Shown piece after piece: positions 32,640 through 43,588 of a stretch of 64,000 nt of DNA. Each line of letters opens with the position of its first letter. Positions within the stretch are counted from its first letter, which is position 1. Source of the stretch: Nematopogon swammerdamellus. Taxonomy: Eukaryota > Arthropoda > Insecta > Lepidoptera > Adelidae. Position numbers and translations under genes: made by a program. Location: positions 4,558,545 through 4,622,544 of the forward strand of contig OX336336.1 of NCBI GenBank assembly GCA_946902875.1. The letters are read 5' to 3'. The notes under the pieces were generated by a model. It ran no database searches. It saw nothing but the letters and a program-made list of their open reading frames with translations, and was not told the DNA's origin.

Positions 32640-32835
32640 CATGATGTATTCATATGGGAAAAAAACCGCATGCAAATCGGTCCACTTTTGAAGATAATAA
32701 TTTTTTTTATTACTTAATTACTTAATTACTTGATTACAAACATAGCTAAGAACCATCCCGATTAAACAGGCTTCCTAATAAAAAAAACCGCATCCAAATC
32801 GGTCCATCCGTTTGGGAGCTACGATGCCACAGACA

Positions 32836-32876
<41 letters not shown>

Positions 32877-32930
32877 AACTTATAACACCCCTCCGTTTTT
32901 TTTCGTCGGGGGTTAAAAAACAGCTCCGCA
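32640..32930 (+). repeat. Dispersed repeat containing an (AC)n microsatellite
   Basis: aaatcggtccatccgtttgg, gctacgatgccacagacaga, (ac)n at about 32837-32872, then cgtcaaacttataacacccc and cgtcgggggttaaaaa. Confidence 0.7.
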
Positions 32931-33704
32931 AATACCTACATACATATATACATGCACTCACTACATGAAAATGGAGCATGTATTGTTTTAGGTAAGAATA
33001 AAACACAAAGTATAAATTAGAAATTCTTTATTTTTCATACAAAATATGTAAATAGAAAAACTTATATTTGTTGTCCACATTCATTATCATTATGTACACT
33101 GAGGGCCACTTGCACCAATGTACACTATAATCTTCATTTAGCATTAATTTTAAAATTAAATCACATTTAATAATCATTATAAATGTACATTCACCGACTG
33201 TGTAAAATTCCTAGGGGTAAAATTAGACGAAGGAAGGATTCTCTGCACTGAGACCTCAAATCTGAATCTGATATCGCTAGGTTAAATTTAAACAGCAAAC
33301 AGACAACTATACTAAAATTATAGGTTTATAAGGTTTAAATTAAACATCTGAGTTAAGTTGAGTGAGTTAAGACATTGATGAGCGAATAAAGTATCACCCA
33401 CACATGCATTCATAACCGCAGTTTATTTTTATTTTCTTTTATTTTTTCTTATATTTCCATATGTTAATATGTTTCCTAGCCCATAATTTAATGTAATCCC
33501 TTATGGAAATCTTTAATAGGCCATCGTAAGTGTTCATTCTAAGTGTATAATTTGTATAACTTGTGCTGTTGATTTCCTGAAAAAAAAGTATGTACACACT
33601 TTTTGATTTGATTTCTTCGTGGCTTCTTGACAACGTGTTCCAAGAGCTTACATATGTAAGTACTGTACCTTCCGATCACAAAATGTCTGAATGTAAATTA
33701 CCTA

Positions 33705-34365
33705 CCTACACTCCGTTCATCCTAGCAACTAATGCCGAGCGGTTTCTCTTTCTCTGTACTTCTCACTCTCGCAAAGGGTGATTGAAGTGACTGTGAACTG
33801 AGGTTATGAATATAGTTTATATTAAAAAAAATATTGAATTGTTGTTTATTTATTTGACGAATGAAAATTTTGCAATAAACCTGTTTATTTTTATTTTTTG
33901 CTTGGAATCAAGTTAAATATTTATATTTTCACTGTAAATTATTTAATATTAAAATTATATAGTATTTAAATTTTGTGCCTAATCTACTTACTTCAGCTGT
34001 TCGTTCTATTGTAGGTGGATAAGTTAACCCACCAACACAAATAATATACAAAACTTCAAAATAACACGTGAAAAATATGCAAAACAATTAATACGTTATT
34101 ATTATGACGCGTAGGAAAGGCTACTGATAAATGCGTCGACTGACCGGCCGACTTCACCTGGCTACCTGAAACCTTCTCAGAGTAAAAACGCAAAACTAAC
34201 TCCAGGCGCAGCGGCGCACGCGCCGTTATGGTTTTGAGATGACTTTCGCATACACCTATGACTCACAAACACAACCTTGTGTCCTGTGTAAAGAAGAGTA
34301 ATAACCGTTGCGAGAGCGAGAAACCGCTCGGCATTAGTGCCTAGCATGAACGGAGTATAAGAACA
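33705..34365. repeat. Inverted repeat element, ~40-50-bp arms
   Basis: cactccgttcatcctagc .. taatgccgagcggtttctc at 33709-33750 is repeated in reverse at about 34315-34362 (gagaaaccgctcggcattag .. gcatgaacggagt). The interior has no ORF. Confidence 0.6.
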
Positions 34366-34489
34366 AAATTTTTTCCACCAATTTGACTACCAACTTGGCT
34401 AGGCAAACCTTACAATACATTGTTTTAATTGATTATTAACATCTTGACATTCAATGCACATTCAATTCACTAATCTATTTCACACATTT

Positions 34490-34585
34490 TAGGTTGACGA
34501 GGTGAATGAAGCGGACCTTGGTGAATGCAGCTGCAGAAAGCTTCACTGCAACTGAAAATCAGGCCCGTAACCGCCAGCGAGACAG
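34490..34585 (+). pseudogene. Decayed copy of the exon at 37904-38193
   Basis: gaggtgaatgaagcgga, gcagctgcagaaagcttcac, tgcaactgaaaa and cgtaaccgccagcgagacag follow the order of the functional exon (read on its own strand) with substitutions and an internal deletion. An acceptor-like ttttag precedes it. It shows the gene belongs to a multicopy, possibly element-borne, family. Confidence 0.6.
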
Positions 34586-34644
34586 GTAACTGGAACTACA
34601 ATACAAAAGGGTGAAACTGCTGCGTAATTTTGAAAAAAATATAT

Positions 34645-35647
34645 ACAGGGTGTTCGGCACATCGACCGACAAAATTTTTTTGTAGGTAAGTGGGGTCATT
34701 TGCATCGTTTTGACCCATGATACCTTTTGCCAGATGTCACGTGGTATCGAGATACGATTTTTTTTTCTTTATTTTTGAAAATTACCAAAATCCCAGCTAT
34801 AAACCCTTGTAACTTTTTTGTTTATGGTTGTATCAGCACGAAATAAAATTTATTGAATTTTACGATGTATCCTTGTTCTCGGAAAAATATTATTTGATGA
34901 AGTTAATACCATGAAAAGGTTTTATGACCTCCCAAAGTTCCGAGAATGAGTAAAAATGTGACAGAATCTTAATTTCTTAATTCATTTAAAAAAAAAACTA
35001 ACAGCAATTGAGTGCTTCATTTCTTTTAAAAAGTTCACTAGTTTACGCCCTTTCCAACGGTATACCACATGTCATACAAATAATTCACTATGTGGTCAAA
35101 ATTTGGCACAGAGACAGAACAGAACGACAACACGGGCACTAATCGGTGGTCGCTTCCCATATTCAGAGCGTTTTCGGGAGCATTTTCAAATTTAGAACAT
35201 GTACCGGTCGCGCGGGCACTCTTGCAAAATTATCCCTAATTTTGTCGTTCTGTTCTCTCTGTTCTGTTTGTTTTGCACGATCAAAGGGGGAAGCACTGAC
35301 ATGGCACCTAGTTCACCCGGTGTTATGGGCTGACATCACGGACGTTGTAGGTGATGTAGCCAACCGTGTCAGTTTCCATAAAAAAAAAAAAATTTACTTC
35401 ATCAAATAATATTTTTTCTAGAACAAGGATACATCGTAAAATTCAATAAATTTTATTTCGTGCTGATACAACCATAAACAAAAAAGTTACAAGGGTTTAT
35501 ATCTGGGATTTTGGGAATTTTCAAAAAGAAAAAAAATCGTATCTCGATACCACGTGACATCTGACAAAAGGTATCATGGGTCAAAACGTTGCAAATTACC
35601 CCACTTACCTACTAAAAATTTTGTCGGTCGATGTGCCGAACACCCTG
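34645..35647. mobile_element. Foldback MITE 1 (CAGGGTGTTCGG termini) with SINE insert
   Basis: Arms of about 255 bp: 34645-34905 and its reverse complement at about 35395-35647. Termini are cagggtgttcgg and ccgaacaccctg with TA on both sides, as for Tc1/mariner-type elements. The interior holds the last ~110 bp of a chimeric SINE (35286-35395, with poly(A)). No transposase frame seen. Confidence 0.85.
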
Positions 35648-36580
35648 TATACAGGGTGTCCCAGAAACCGACGATAATCCTTTGACAGCTGATAGGGCTG
35701 CTAATTACCTCTCAGAATATCTAATTTTAGGTTTAGTAAAAATGGCTTAGTTTTTGAGATATTGCCATTTTTGTAAAAATCCAAAATTTTCTCCCTCAGC
35801 TCATTTTTTTAAATGTCACAAGTACAAATGCAAGATTTTTTAAAATCTAGTTTTTGTCAAATATTTCTGAAAGGTAAGGCTTTCACGCGGTATAATTTAT
35901 TTTTTCATTTTTAATCCTGCTTAGCTGTAAAACGACTTAAGAGCCACATGTAAAATTTTTTTCAGCCCCGTCCCTTGATTTTGGCCCTATGCGGTGAAAA
36001 AAAAAATTACTACACTAAAGTGGCATTATGCAACGAAAATACGCCCATCTAATGTACTTTTTAAAATGGTACATTACATACCGATTTGCCCAATAATTTA
36101 TGAGATATTGTTATTTAGCTTCAAAAGTACCTCGGAATTTAATAACTGTTCTACCAACTACGAATTGGAATAAAATAAACACTTGAAGTAATTGGTCCTT
36201 ATTAACCTGTTAAAGTAGATGTTCAAATTGTTTACCACCTGCACGAAACCTAGCTAGACATCTTCTCACAAATACCCGGTTGATGCGTCGAGCAAGTATT
36301 CGATGCAAGTGCAGAGGCGTCCACCTGAGCTACTGCCGTAAGTCTTTCTTTGATCTCTATCAAGTTTTCCACCGGTTTCCCGTAAACTTTTTCTTTTAAA
36401 TAGCCCGAATGATAAAAATCTAACAGATTTAAATCCTTAAAGCCTTTTAGAAGATGTACCATTGGCCATACGGAGGGAGATGTGGTTGCAAAATGATGGC
36501 TGCCCAGCCCATTACGCTAGAGAAGTGCGTAATTTTTTAGACCAAGCATATCCCCACAGATGGATCGGACGTCTAGATCA

Positions 36581-36838
36581 GCCAGTCAGTCAGTCAGCGT
36601 GTAAGCGTCCACTGCTGGGCATACGCCTCTCCAATTTTCTTCCAGTCCTCCCGGTCTTCAGCGGTACGGAACCACTGCTTTCCGCCGACGTACTTGATGT
36701 CGTCGTCCCACCTGCCGGGTGGTCTTCCCACACTCCGTTTTCGTGTCCACGGCCGCCATTGTAGGACACGGTTACTTCAATCATCATTCTTCTCATCGTC
36801 TCTTCGGCTAATGTGCCCAGCCCACTGCCACTTGAGCT
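36581..36838 (-). mobile_element. 5'-truncated RTE-like LINE nested in the mariner element
   Basis: Flanked by a 12-bp duplication acgtctagatca (36569-36580 and 36839-36850). The minus strand reads WAGHIARR-like then RPPGRWDDDIKYV and ends QQWTLTR plus a (CTGA)n tail, typical of a LINE C-terminus and 3' tail. Confidence 0.82.
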
Positions 36839-36963
36839 ACGTCTAGATCACCAGATTGAAATCCGTTAGATTTTTATCATTGGGGCTATTTAAAAGAAAA
36901 ATTTTACGGGAAACCGGTGGAAAACTTGATAGAGCTCAAAGAAAGAATTACTTAGCTTAGGTA

Positions 36964-37003
36964 CAAAGAGTTTGTATTACGTCGCCGTAATACAAACTCT
37001 TTG
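36964..37003. repeat. 18-bp hairpin inserted in one arm
   Basis: caaagagtttgtattacg and its exact reverse complement around a tcgc loop. The matching position in the left arm of the mariner element lacks it. Confidence 0.8.
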
Positions 37004-37903
37004 CTCAGATGGACGTATCTGCACTTGCATCGAGTACTTGCTCGACGCATCGACCGGGTATTTGTGAGAAGATGTCGAGCTAGCATTCGTGCAGGTGGTA
37101 AACAATTTGAACATCTACTTTAACAGGTTAATAAGGACCAATTACTTCAAGTGTTTATTTTATTCCAATTCGTAGTTGGTAGAACAGTTATCAAATTCCG
37201 AGGTCCTTTTGAAGTTAAATAAAAATATCTCATAAATTATTGGGCAAATCGGTAAGTGCTGTACCATTTTAAAAACTACATTAGATGGGCGTATTTTTGT
37301 TGCATAATGCCACTTTAGTGTAGTAATTTTTTTTTTCACCGCGAAGGGCCAAATTCAAGGCATGAAGCTGAAAAAAATTTAACATGTGGCTCTTAAGTCG
37401 TTTTTCAGCTAAGCAGGATTAAACATGAAAAAATAAATTATACCGTGTGAAAGCCTTACTTTTCAGAAATATTTGACAAAAACTAGATTTAAGAAAATCT
37501 TGCAATTGTACTTGTGGCATTTAAAAAAATGAGCTGATGGAGAAAATTTAGGACTTTTACAAAAATGACAATATCTCAAAAACTAAGCCATTTTTACAAA
37601 ACCTAAAATTAGATATTCTGAGAGGTAATTAGCAGCCCTATCAGCTGTCAAAGGATTATCGTCGGTTTCTGGGACACCCTGTATATGGAAAGAAAGTACA
37701 GATATTCTACCTCACGAAGTTCGTTTGGCTATGAATGTTGTCAGGCGTGCACATGCACATTGTTTTAGTGTGCGTAACCTCGAGAGCGCTCAGTCACGAT
37801 CAAGACGCGGTCCACGCACACAACACACACAAACGCGCTTAATTAGTACACGTTACTACTATAATCAGAGCCAAACGGACTTTGATAGATAGTAGTAGTA
37901 TAG

Positions 37904-38193
37904 CTAATTTCTGTCCATATATTTTTTCGCTAAATCCAGCATTCCACGCAGCAGTTCAATCCATTTGGTTTGAAGGTCCAGTTCCCTGTCACGCTGGAGC
38001 AGTTCTCTGTCCCGTTGGCGGCTACGGTCTTTTTCAATTTCGTACCGCCACCTCTCAGTCTCGTAGGCTTGCTTTTCAGCTGCAATGAAGCTTTCTGCCG
38101 CTACATCCACCGGCAGCTTCCGCTTCATTCGCCTCCTCGGCACGGGCGATGGCGAAGTGTGCAGTCGTCTCCGCGGCGACCGGCTGGTGAAAC
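37904..38193 (-). CDS. Unrecognised protein, last exon (charged coiled coil)
   Basis: Minus-strand exon with acceptor ttttattttacag just beyond 38193. The two first bases complete a codon begun in the exon at 40114-40348 (phase 1), giving a Ser, then FTSRSPRRRLHTSPSPVPRR, KRKLPVDVAAESFIAAEKQA, and an Arg/Glu-rich helix (RWRYEIEKDRSRQRDRELLQ) ending LDLAKKYMDRN and TAG at 37904-37906. The basic patch PRRRMKRK looks like a nuclear signal and the end like a coiled coil. The layout resembles C-termini of insect MADF/Myb-SANT or zeste-type DNA-binding proteins, but no DNA-binding domain is visible here, so this is only a guess. A decayed copy lies at 34490-34585. Confidence 0.65.
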
Positions 38194-38283
38194 CTGTAAA
38201 ATAAAAACACATAAAATTAATGAAAAAATGCCTAATTTCCATACAATGGTGCATACAATGGTGTTTTCTCAGTCAAGTAATAG

Positions 38284-38396
38284 AATCAGGGAATTATCCG
38301 GTATGGCACCTACCTTCTCGGAGGTGATACTGGCTGGTCGGAGCGTGTGCTTTGGCCCCTCCGACTCAGCCACCCAGACAAGATTACATAAAAAAA
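38284..38396 (+). mobile_element. Family-B SINE 3' part
   Basis: ggtatggcacctaccttctc .. ggtcggagcgtgtgctttgg .. aagattacataaaaaaaa. It lies in the intron of the minus-strand gene. 38397-38985 shows nothing else clearly recognisable. Confidence 0.75.
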
Positions 38397-38989
38397 AATA
38401 TTCTTCTGAAAATGTTCATATTAAAGGAATCTGCTTAGATCTTTGAATAGAATGGAATTTCTGTAGGTTTTTTTATCAGCATTTATTTCTCCATAAAACT
38501 GTTTTTAAGCGGTATAAATAATTGCATAATTTGTAAAAAAACTGAAAACATTCAACCTAGAATAAAGTCTTCTTAATGCAATAAAAAATAAAATTAAAAC
38601 GAAGTGTTTACATTTGGAGAGAGTAATTAGACACACCCCTAAAGTCAACTACATTGTTAATGGCCTCATTATCCTCTCACTAGCGGCGGGAGGTCGCACC
38701 GTTTCATCTGTCGTCGTGCAGTGGTCTCAACACAAGCTTGCTAGGCCCAGCCAAGTACCACCCAGCGAGAGGAATTCATGTAGCAACACTTCACAACAAA
38801 GTAAAATAAAGTCCCCATTGGAATACCGTTGACATACGGGGCATAGACCGGCGGCCAAATGAAACATTTTCTATAAATTTCATTGGGGAACCCTAAAAAG
38901 GCATCGGGTATAGAAGATAATTAATATATGTAAAGGTTAAAGATATTTTAAAGGTTGACTGGTGTCTGCCACTTGCAGTGTAGTCATAA

Positions 38990-40105
38990 GTCCGTCTTTG
39001 CGCTCTCCTGTATTTAGCCTCCCGGCTAACGGTGGGTGACTTCTGCATCCCTCCTGCATTGAAGTGGAAATCCATAATATACAACTGGTCCCCTGAGCTG
39101 CTTAAGTTCTACTTAAATGCATTCCAGCTTACTCTCCCCGACCCGAGTAACCTAGTTAGATGGGGGAAATCTACAAATAAACTATGCCCGTCATGTAAGG
39201 AGTTCGTAGGCACGGCCAAACATTTGTTATGCGGATGCAAAATACTACTTGAGCGAGGCCAGTATTCCTACCGTCATGATAAAGTCCTCCAAATCATCAG
39301 AGAGGCCATCAACCTGTCAATTGCACGGACCAGGAAAGGGCAAACCTGTAGCGGCTTCCAGAAGGTCAACTTTGTGAAACCTGGAGCCAATAAGCTGCCC
39401 AAAGATAGGACTAAACCTTCTTCAATTTTGGGAGCAGCAAAGGATTGGGAATTGTTGATGGACACACATGAGAAGCATTACCAAATGCCTTCGGAAATCT
39501 GTACCACAGCATTAAGGCCGGATATACTCATATTCTCAAAAGCGACAAAGCATGTAGTACTTGTTGAACTTACAGTTCCATGGGAAAGTAACATACCGAA
39601 GGACCACAACATCAAGCTTAACAAGTACTGCAACTTAGTAGACCGGATTGTGAGAAACAGATTCAAGACTGATCTCTTCGCTGTGGAAGTCGGAGCAAGA
39701 GGACTACCAGCGAAGTCGCTCTACAGTCTCTTCAAGAATCTAGGGCTCCCAAGATCGACGCTAAGCTCATATATGGAGAGAGCTTCGAAAACGTCACTGG
39801 AAGCATCCTACAGAATATGGATAGGTAGAGAGAGGGAGGTCGAGAGCGGGACTGGTGGTTTCCCCGCGTCCTAGTCAACGCAGACTAGCTGACGAGGGCT
39901 TGAAGCGAGCCGAAACGTGAAGCATGCGCGGGAAATTTAGAGTGGCCACTCGCTAGTCCCGGCCTCGATTAATACCCTCCTCTACTGCCGATGGGCCCGG
40001 ATATGTTCGGTGAAGCCATCGTAAGCTTAGATCCACACCTTCCTGTTTCTTGTCGTGTACTGTTTCTCCTTCAATTTGTGTGCAATAAATAGTTTCTATT
40101 CTATT
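38990..40105 (+). mobile_element. LINE remnant: zinc region and restriction-like endonuclease
   Basis: An open frame from 38990 (after a stop at 38987) to 39874, with no ATG at its start, reads GDFCIPPALKWKSIIYNWSP, a Cys/His cluster CPSC-x8-HLLCGC, later LRPDILIFSKATKHVVLVEL TVPWE (split here) and VEVGARGLPAKSLYS. The Cys/His cluster followed by an RPD..E(L)T pattern fits the C-terminal restriction-enzyme-like endonuclease of R2/NeSL/Hero-type LINEs; the assignment is from motif layout only. The reverse transcriptase part is missing (5' truncation). A 3' UTR runs to a ttctattctattct tail near 40105. The C-terminal frame is undamaged, so the insertion is fairly young. Confidence 0.65.
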
Positions 40106-40113
40106 CTACATAC

Positions 40114-40348
40114 TGGTTGACGGCCGAATCCATTCTTGTGCCACGTCGCCAGTGGAGCTGCACCGTGGTGGCGGCTGTGACAGTGGCTGCGAAGACTCCG
40201 CCAGTGGTTGAGACAGCTGCGTGACAGGCTGCTCCATGTCCGGGGGAGAGTCCGGGGAAATCTCAATATGTACTTTAGCCGTCTCCGGACTCTCCATACC
40301 GAGCCCTGCCGCTGGATCGTCGGCGCGGGGCTCCGGAAGCGGTGCACT
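40114..40348 (-). CDS. Unrecognised protein, penultimate exon (Pro/Ser/Gln-rich)
   Basis: Minus-strand exon: acceptor cgattgtaatttgcag beyond 40348, donor accagtatgt at 40114. It encodes 78 codons plus one base: SAPLPEPRADDPAAGLGMES .. VTQLSQPLAESSQPL .. GDVAQEWIRPST. The composition suggests a disordered linker. Phase 0 in and phase 1 out fits the exon at 37904-38193. The upstream exons are not recognised. The 3' tail of the LINE remnant ends only a few bases inside the intron, right beside this donor. Confidence 0.62.
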
Positions 40349-40552
40349 CTGCAAATTACAATCGGTTATTTTAATTTTATTATTATATTACTGATGATTA
40401 GCTAAAGTAGCCGTGTTGTTTTGTGCTGAGTTAGGGTAGGGCAAAGGAGTTCTTGGGCGCATTTCACCAATGCAACTAATAATGGCGACGCCGCGCCGCC
40501 GAATGCTAGGTCTGTGAATGGAATGGTTCCGAAAATGTTCCACATGAATTTG

Positions 40553-40690
40553 TCAGCCTCGGCAGCTCAGTGGTGCGATCGGTCGACTGTCGTTCATGAT
40601 CACATAAACAAACACACCTGGGCGCGGTCAGAAACTGGACGGGTGACCATTTGGCCGATGAATGCTGCAGACCGTGGTTCGGATTCTTTA
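40553..40690 (+). mobile_element. Chimeric SINE head fragment
   Basis: gtcagcctcggcagctcagt .. ggtcgactgtcgttcatg .. gcgcggtcagaaactgg .. accgtggttcggattc; head only, no body. Confidence 0.7.
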
Positions 40691-40816
40691 TAAATATAAC
40701 GGCTTTGGCTGGATGCGACGTCCTTCGGATTCCACGTGGTGATAACTATCTTTGGTAAACTGACTGAACTGTTGAGTTGACTTGACATTTAGTACTTCAG
40801 TCAGTTAGCCATAAGG

Positions 40817-41178
40817 GCCCCGGTACACGACCATTTATTTGCATCACCAACTAAACTGTTTAGTGGAGTTGGCCATGATGGCCGATTTTACTCCAACAAA
40901 ATGTTTAGTCGTTTATTATCGTTAGCACGGACGATTATTCAGTCGTTCGCTCTCATAGTGCAGCGTAGGTTTTAAACAGTCGGCGGTAGATTAAAAAGTT
41001 GACTGCCGATTTTCGGAATAGACTACGAATTGTACAAATTTTTAAAGTCGTGGAGCGTCGGTGCCGTAAAAACAGTTGATTTAGAGTCGTGGACCCTCTA
41101 CATTTTACATATATTTTGGAAGTTCTTTATTACGACTAAACAGTTTAGTTGGATAAGAATCGTTCGTGTGCCGGGTCG
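40817..41178. mobile_element. MITE with CCCGGTACACGAC termini
   Basis: Left end cccggtacacgacc .. ccaactaaactgtttag; right end is its diverged reverse (ctaaacagtttagttgg .. gttcgtgtgccggg). About 360 bp, no ORF. Target duplication unclear. Confidence 0.72.
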
Positions 41179-41181
41179 CAT

Positions 41182-42110
41182 ATATCCAAATTCCACTAGG
41201 CGAATTATTATGATTAGTCGATGCCAGTTTGGCGGAAAATTTAAATTTCGTCTGGCTCCGCCTCCGGCACTCCCAGCGAACATAGTGAATCCGATATTGG
41301 TTATGTCGTTTATGTGATTTGGTGGCTCAGTTGTATAGTGTAGGGCTTTTTTTTTTCGATCTCGACCATGGGTTCGAGTCCCGTTGCCAACATTTTTTTT
41401 TTTTTGTGAACCAATGTTAGGGTATTAAAATTAGGTTAAGGTTATTTTTTTATAACCACCTAAAAAAACTTTATTTTCGAAAATACTTCCGAAATTTATA
41501 TTTCTTCCTTTTTTTTGTTAAGTTATGTTAGAGTGTTAAAATTAGGTTAAGGTAATTTTTTTATAACCAACTAAAAAAACTTTATTTTCGAAAATATTTC
41601 CCGAAATTTAAATTTTCCCGCAAAACTGAGTACGAACAATCAGAGCAACTCGCCTAGTGGACTTTGGAAATATGCTGCCGGGTTCTATCAAATGTAAACT
41701 GCGAATGACCTGTCAAACAAAACTCAAAGGCGAGTTGCTCTGATTGGTCGATGCCAGTTTGGCGGGAAATTTAAATTTCGGAAGTATTTTCGAAAATAAA
41801 GTTTTTTTTTAGGTGGTTATAAAAAAATAACCATAACCTAATTATAACACCCTAACATTGATTAACAAAAAAAAAAGTCAAACAAAACAAATTTTGGCAA
41901 AAGGGACACGAACCCATGGTTAGATCGAAAAAATAAAAACTCTACACTGTACCACTGAGCCACCAAATCACCGACACGACCAGACCAATATCGGATTCAG
42001 TAGGTTCGCTGGGAGTGCCGGAGGCGGAGCCACACGAAATTAAAATTTCCCGCCAAACTGGCATCAACCAATCAGAGCAACTCGCCTACTAGACTTTGGA
42101 TATATGCCTC
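41182..42110. mobile_element. Nested inverted cluster of tRNA-like SINE units
   Basis: Outer ends gcatatatccaaattcc and ggatatatgc are inverted. Each arm carries a tRNA-like unit: ggtggctcagttgtatagtg (A box) to catgggttcgagtccc (B box) at 41324-41395, and the reverse (gggacacgaacccatgg .. cactgagccacc) at 41908-41965. Inner blocks ttggcgggaaatttaaattt and actttattttcgaaaata occur four times in alternating orientation, together with aatcagagcaactcgcct. Confidence 0.7.
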
Positions 42111-42111
42111 C

Positions 42112-42222
42112 GGCAAGTCTCCGGTATGGCACTTACCTTCTCGGAGGTGATATTGGCTGGTCGGGGCATGCGCTTTGGCCCCTCCGACGACTCAGCCACC
42201 CATACCGGATTACATGAAAAAA
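42112..42222 (+). mobile_element. Family-B SINE 3' part
   Basis: caagtctccggtatggcact .. ggaggtgatattggctggtc .. cataccggattacatgaaaa. Confidence 0.75.
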
Positions 42223-42554
42223 AAGAAACCATAGGAATCAGCTCTGCCAGTTAACCACTTTTCCGCTTATCACCCCGCTTTTTGCAAATGGATACGTTTT
42301 CCACTGGCTACGCGGTTCCGCTTTTTCGAATCAGCTCAAATAGTTCAAAGAATGAATGAAATAGTTCAAAGAATGAAATACAAAAGATTCATGTATTAGA
42401 GTAGAGTTTACCTATTTTTAGATGAAGGCTGTTCGGAAAAATGAGGGCTGCTGTAAAAAGTTTCACAACTTTTAAAAGCATGATGTCAAAAATTACCGCT
42501 GCTAATATTTCCATTGTTGATTTTTTTTTAAGGCCGTGACAAACGCCAACGACC

Positions 42555-43588
42555 TTGAGCATTCGGGAATTCTACATAATGTACCATGCGACTGCTAATT
42601 TCGCTTCGCACGTTCAAGTCACATTTAGCGTAGTTTGTCGCTATCAGCCTAAAGAGTTGATGGTTCGGGGTTCGAATCCCACTTTCGTATGTTTTTTTTT
42701 TTTTTGCTTTTTTATTATTTTAATTATTAAAATGATTGTGGCTTATGTAACTGATGCGTGATTCTAATTTTTTATTTTTTATTATTTTACCTAAATAACA
42801 TTTTATTGTAATTTCTTCCAAATTATTTTAGTTCATGTACTTACCACTTTTTATAAACCTCTAAATAGACTATCGATGAAAACTAAAATAAAAATAGGTA
42901 GGTAGGTAATAGGTAGATAGGCATTTAGGTATGTATGGCAAATATCATAGCAACATAGGTACCGGCATTCGGGAATTCTACATAATGTACCATGCGACTG
43001 CTAATTTCGCTTCGCACGTTCAAGTCACATTTAGCGTAGTTTGTCGCTATCAGCCTAAAGAGTTGATGGTTCGGGGTTCGAATCCCACTTTCGTATGTTT
43101 TTTTTTTTTTTGCTTTTTTATTATTTTATCCATTTATTTCCACATTTCTTTTTATACAAATTTTACATATTTTTTTTTTAATTAAAACCTAAAATTAATA
43201 TAAAAACAAACGGAGTTTCCACCACCGGCGGCGGGGCGAGCCCAAGCTACCGATGTCGGGTCCCAAAGAGAGGAACCTCCGGACGATGCGTGCAGTGTCG
43301 AGCAGGGCTGCCTTCTGGATCTGGCCCTTGACCCAACCAATTTTAATTATTAAAATGATTGTGGCTTATGTAACTGATGCGTGATTCTAATTTTTTATTT
43401 TTTATTATTTTACCTAAATAACATTTTATTGTAATTTCTTCCAAATTATTTTAGTTCATGTACTTACCACTTTTTATAAACCTATAAATAGACTATCGAT
43501 GAAAACTAAAATAAAAATAGGTAGGTAGGTAATAGGTAGATAGGCATTTAGGTATGTATGGCAAATATCATAGCAACATAGGTACCGG
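42555..43588. repeat. Duplicated A-B / A-B block with LINE fragment
   Basis: Block A (gcattcgggaattctacata .. ggttcggggttcgaatccca, then a T-run) occurs at about 42560-42720 and 42965-43130. Block B (ttaaaatgattgtggctta .. gcaacataggtaccgg) occurs at about 42720-42965 and 43344-43588. Copies are nearly identical, so the duplication is recent. A reversed LINE C-terminal fragment (minus strand: QIQKAALLDTARIVRRFLSL) lies at about 43205-43342. Block A ends in a tRNA-like B box but is not a tRNA gene. Confidence 0.75.

Larger units (their letters stand above)
35652..37681. mobile_element. Palindromic Tc1/mariner-type element with transposase remnants
   Basis: Termini cagggtgtcccagaaacc and its reverse at 37681, flanked by TATA. 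Arms of about 800 bp are near-perfect inverse copies. Both arms carry the transposase C-terminus: minus strand near 36250-36440 (DFYHSGYLKEKVYGKPVENL) and plus strand near 36855-36950 (same stretch with a stop). The centre at 36462-36570 reads MWLQNDGCPAHYAREVRNFL .. PHRWIGR, the mariner DDE region. So it arose by inverted duplication of a transposase end. It abuts foldback MITE 1 with only TATA between them. Confidence 0.85.

Noticed and set aside
41324..41400. tRNA gene
   Set aside because: A and B boxes are present but there is no paired anticodon or acceptor stem, and an inverted copy with the same flanks shows it is a SINE head.
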